From Epiperipatus broadwayi (Eukaryota; Onychophora; Udeonychophora; Euonychophora; Peripatidae), in contig JAQFVV010006203.1 of NCBI GenBank assembly GCA_028023455.1, positions 11,068,876 through 11,132,875 of the forward strand: a DNA stretch of 64,000 nt, read 5' to 3'. The first letter of the stretch is position 1; each line of letters starts with the position of its first letter. The translations under genes and the position numbers were made by a program. Under the pieces are notes generated by a model, which worked only from the letters and a program-made list of their open reading frames with translations, was not told the DNA's origin and did no database searches. Shown here piece after piece: positions 59,478 to 64,000 of the stretch.

Positions 59478-61414
59478 CGGTTAAATATTTTATTAAAAAC
59501 AAATATATAATGTTTAAGTGCTGTATAACTAGTGAAGGAAGGAATTTCAGTTGCTCTTCTAGTTTTGCCTAACATTTCCAGTTGTATTATGGCAGCTCTT
59601 CTGGATTCAACAATGAATGTATCCCACTTGCTTTTGCAATCAAATATGGGTAACCAGTATAATACCTGCTGTTGTCAGACTCTATCTCCAAATGGACTGC
59701 TAATTTATAGCCAGATCCCTTCATTTATGTGAGGAATTGAATTCACGGAGCATGTTTATCTATATTTATCATTTGTTATATTTTATCTATACATATGTTC
59801 ATTGGTCTATAGTGATGAATACTGAATCCTATCAAGATAAGATTGTGATCTGGATAAATCCATTTTTTGAAGATAAGTTGAACCTTAATAGTCTCACCTG
59901 ACTAAAATTAGACCTAGAGAATGTAGTCACTGAAATGCATTGGTGGATGCTTTTGTTGTTTCTTGAATTCTTCAGGTTTATACAGTATCTTTATCAGCAA
60001 GTCTGGCGACTTTATTTGTAGATATATTGCCTTGAATCATAGGCATAGTGCTTTCTAATTGCTCACTGATGACCCAGAGTTTAGTCTTATCTGGTCTCTG
60101 TGCCTATAGTGTTGCTGTCCAAATATAGAACAACTAGTATATGCAATTATTTTAACTTAACAACTGTTGGAATCCATTTGGTAATTTCACCATCTATTTG
60201 ATATAAGACTTAGATGCCTAGTACTCTAGCACTTCTGTTGATAGGCATAAACACTGATAGATTAGTTCTTAGAGCTCTGTTAAGTAATAATTCAACTGAC
60301 ACTTTGTTTGCACCAATAACTTGCAATATTCTAGCTACATGTGGTAACTTTCTTAAGCATTATTTTAATCTCTTGAATCAATTTCTTAGCCTGTCTATTG
60401 TTTTCAGGATGGAATGATAGTGTTATACTAATTCAATGCTATTTCTGACACAACATTGTGTGAATTGGCCTAATACAAAGATTGTGTTATTGTCTGAATC
60501 TAGACTTTAGGCAGGTCATGAGTTGCAAATAGCTTACTAAGGATCTGTGATTTTGGTAAAATGGATTGATGATACTTCTATCACCTTCATCCCTTTGAGT
60601 ATGCATCAATAATTATTAATAAAAGCTTGGCTCTCCACAATCACCTTGATTAACATGAATAATGGTGCAGCTACTCTCAGGTTTAGGCCACTAACCAGTT
60701 TTGTTCTTTGTGGTATGTTTTGGTTCACCTATAACATCATCAATGATGGAACTTAAAACTTGATGACACTTTTTAAAGTATGAAACCAGACATAAAATCT
60801 AGCTAACATTTTCATTTTTACAATCACTGAATACCCAATACATTATATTTTAAGCATTTGGAAAATGGTCCACTAACAGGATTCCAACTCAAGTTCATAA
60901 GATCCTGCTGGATCTTATTTCAGAATCATCAGTTATCCATTGAGTTTAACTGGTGTACTTCACTTCAATCAACTTTTTACATTGCTTGCAGTCTCTTCAG
61001 GAAATTGATTCAATGCATCTACATGGAGAATTTTTTCCCCATATTCCAGTTTCAAATTATAAGTTTATATGAGATTGTAATCTGCATGATATAGTTAAAT
61101 ATTTTATTAAAAACTTATTTATAAAAATATTTGCATAAACATCTGACATAGTTTTTTGAAACAATTGATTAGATATAATGTATAATTGCTGTATAACTAT
61201 TGAAGCAAGAGACTGCAGATGCTCTTCCAGGTGTGCTCAATCTTTCCAACTTTTCTGTAGAAGCTTGCTTTATGTTCAGGTATAGTGACATTTTCCACTG
61301 TACCATGGAAGCTAACTTCATGTTAGGTTTAGTATATAGCAACTTCCAGTTCTATTGTAAATGTGCCTCACTGTATTTGCAATTGTTTCTTGAGTTTCTC
61401 TAATAGGACTGCTA
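59478..61414 (-). mobile_element. second Ty3/gypsy relic, deleted
   Basis: Two diverged direct repeats, 59478-59712 and 61091-61414, share GTTAAATATTTTATTAAAAAC, CTGTATAACTA.TGAAG and GGACTGCTAAT in order and look like LTRs. Between them only a minus-strand integrase relic is recognisable. RT and gag are gone. Confidence 0.65.
60080..60770 (-). pseudogene. Ty3/gypsy integrase relic
   Basis: Minus-strand pieces in shifting frames: WPKPES (about 60705), GEPSF and LLIIDAYS-like (catalytic core, about 60640), LFATH.LPKV (about 60530), SDN-like, FHPENNRQAKKLIQEIKIML (about 60415-60355). The last matches the conserved integrase pattern H-P-x-x-N-x-Q-A. Many stops. The plus-strand frame 60214-60417 is its shadow. 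Confidence 0.65.
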
Positions 61415-61468
61415 ATAGGGGTAATTGGATGCACTGAGCATTGGCCTGCTTCTGTTATTGGCTATATT

Positions 61469-62209
<741 letters not shown>

Positions 62210-62211
<2 letters not shown>

Positions 62212-62744
62212 TTTTTGTAATATGGACAAATCCATTTCTTGTAAATTGAGCCACAACCCTTCACTTATGAAAAGAAGTCTTAGGTGGAGATTACTTCAAT
62301 TCATATAATTAATTGTATCAGTAATAGTAGTGATAACTTGTGATATTTGTTCCTTGGGAAGAAATAAAATTTGCAATTTTAATGTAGAAACTTTTAATCT
62401 CATTTTGGTAGTACTGTTACAAATAATTTTTTTATTTTGTTCCAGAATATCTCTAAACTTGGGTAATTAATGTAAGCTATATAGTAGTGCAGTTATGTCT
62501 ACATCTAATATTTGTCTATACATAATCTAAAAATAATCTTGAAATATGAATAAAATAGCATTAGAAATGAATATAACTATTATAAAAAGACAGAATAGCC
62601 TTGAGCCATTTTGCTTCAGAGCTATTCATTATAAGTTTGGATAATCAATGAATATTAGGTACTAGGGATTTTACATATAATCAGTAACTACGATATCCAC
62701 AAAGTAGAATCTATTCTGGAAATATAGATAAATAGCATTGGATG
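62210..62744. other. unassigned interval upstream of LINE-B
   Basis: Frame-broken sequence that may include more of LINE-B's RT, but no motif could be confirmed. Confidence 0.35.
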
Positions 62745-64000
62745 TAAATCTCTATTGTGCAAGATAACAATAGATGTCTCTCTGAGATAGAATTGCTTTT
62801 AACAATAATGCCCTATGTCACCCATTTTATTTTTCTTATATTTGAGAGAAATCGAGAGAACAATAGAAAGACTAAGAAGATGGGTAGAGATACCATTAAC
62901 AGATGGCAAGAGAATATATACATTATCAAGTCTTTTATTTGCTGATATCTTCTTGTGCACAGAAAGCAGGGAAGATATGGAAGTTATGCTGAAGACATGT
63001 ACAAGAATGGGTAAAGAGATGGAGATTAAATTTAGTAAAGAAAAATCAAAAGTAATGACGATAAATGCTGGGGGAAAAAAAGAAAAAATGTTTTATTGGG
63101 GGATATAAAGTTAAATGTGGTGAATAGCTATAACTATTTGGGAATCAACTTAAATAATTAGAGAATTTGCTTGGATGAATGGAAAAAAATTGTTAAATGA
63201 AGCAAAGAAAAGAAAGGGACTGATAAAAAAAATTAAGTGTTTTCATATAATAAATATGATACAGTTAGAATTGTGTGGAAGGGAGTGAAAATAGAAGTGT
63301 TAACTTATGGCAACAATGCATTATGTGTTAGTAAAGAGGTATTAAATTACTTAATAAAAGTACAGAAGACACACATTAAATGCAGATGTGTATATGGCAA
63401 AGGAGGCAATTCAAGGAGAAATGGGATGGTCAACTTTTTATACAAGAAATTCAAAAAGAAAATGAAAAATATTTGGTAGATTGCAATTGATGGATAATAA
63501 GAGAATAGCCTAAATAGTACTTAATTGGGTTATGAGTAAAAAACAAGCAACAAGATAGGTGAGAAAGATAGTACAGTATGCAGAAGATTTGGATGAAGAT
63601 TTTATATCAGTATACTTATATAAAAGGCACAATGATTATATTAGGAGAATTGTTGAGTGTTATAGTGGCAGGAAATGGGATAGAAGAATAGATGCATTAA
63701 TAAAAAAAATAGGGATTTGGAGAGATGGAGAACTAATATGGGGGGGAAAAAGCATTTATATATAGAGAGAGAAATAAACAGAATTTTGGGTGAAAGTTAA
63801 TTTATGATAATAGCAAAGAAAGTAGTTTGTTTAAGGCTTGAATAGGATCTTTAGCAACAAGAGAATATCCACATAAATGGAAAAATATGAATGGTTTAGT
63901 CTGCAAATTATGTAAAGAATGCATATAAAGTATTAGGCATCTGTTAATTGAATGTAAATGCTTACAAGCAGGAAGGGTACAAATAATGAAGTTGAGGGAG
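62745..64000 (+). mobile_element. LINE-B, RT to zinc knuckle, runs off window
   Basis: A plus-strand non-LTR element: RT motif B CPMSPILFFLYLREIE (62810-62850), catalytic LLFADIFLC (62933-62955, one of the two Asp codons missing), NSYNYLGINLN (about 63122), a thumb with VLTYGNNALCVSKEV (63297-63340) and a distal CKLCKECI...IRHLLIECKC knuckle (about 63905-63960). Frames break at several points. Its 3' end lies beyond the window, but copies at 12591-13265 and 35975-36325 show it. Confidence 0.78.
62757..63765 (+). pseudogene. LINE-B reverse transcriptase, frameshifted
   Basis: Open pieces 62815-63108 (RT palm: motif B, FAD box, KFSKEKSKVMTI), 63237-63479 (thumb and beyond) and 63559-63765 (RKIVQYAEDLDEDFISVYLY, RRIDALIKKIGIWRDGELIW) are parts of one polyprotein separated by stops and frameshifts. 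The FADD box reads FAD-I, so the active site is damaged. The clade was not determined. Confidence 0.75.

Overview
The window is AT-rich, CpG-poor eukaryotic DNA with no recognisable complete host gene. Nearly everything that can be identified is mobile-element sequence, microsatellite or inverted repeat. The mix (RTE-like and other LINEs, Ty3/gypsy relics, a GIY-YIG Penelope-like element, hAT MITEs, tRNA-SINEs and hammerhead-ribozyme elements) points to the intergenic or intronic DNA of an invertebrate animal. The sequence does not let me name the phylum or species.

Layout. 1-2.7 kb: a possible orphan exon, a hammerhead foldback element and a 510-bp hAT MITE with a perfect 8-bp TSD. 4.95-8.16 kb: a nearly full-length RTE-type LINE on the minus strand, bounded by a 14-bp TSD. 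10.1-10.8 kb: a second hammerhead foldback element. 12.2-13.3 kb: LINE fragments. 14.8-26.2 kb: a decayed Ty3/gypsy element on the minus strand (gag/knuckle, protease, RT, RNase H, integrase, right to left) between two diverged direct repeats of about 1.6 kb, probably its LTRs, which carry later insertions. One of these insertions is a 250-bp element with an apparently intact hammerhead ribozyme. 26.5-33.4 kb: foldback elements, a roughly 690-bp (TATC)n array and hammerhead-family copies. 33.5-46.5 kb: LINE fragments from three families, further hammerhead-family copies, a SINE and long trinucleotide arrays. 46.5-50.7 kb: a foldback element, a 1.5-kb hAT MITE and a young Penelope-like element with inverted arms. 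50.7-57.3 kb: mostly unassigned AT-rich DNA plus the most complete copy of hammerhead family II. 57.4-64 kb: a SINE, an RTE fragment, a second Ty3/gypsy relic, a compound (TATC)/(TGTC) array and a LINE that runs off the window.

The main discovery candidate is a set of small non-autonomous elements (families I, II and III here) carrying type I hammerhead ribozymes with very short palindromic stem III. Known retrozymes and Penelope-associated hammerheads have this architecture. In three elements the ribozymes occur as head-to-head inverted pairs inside a foldback, rather than as the tandem direct repeats expected of retrozymes. The one visible autonomous Penelope-like element (49.1-50.7 kb) and the LINEs are candidate sources of the mobilising machinery, which is inference. 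All alignments were made by eye, so boundaries are approximate unless a TSD is given.
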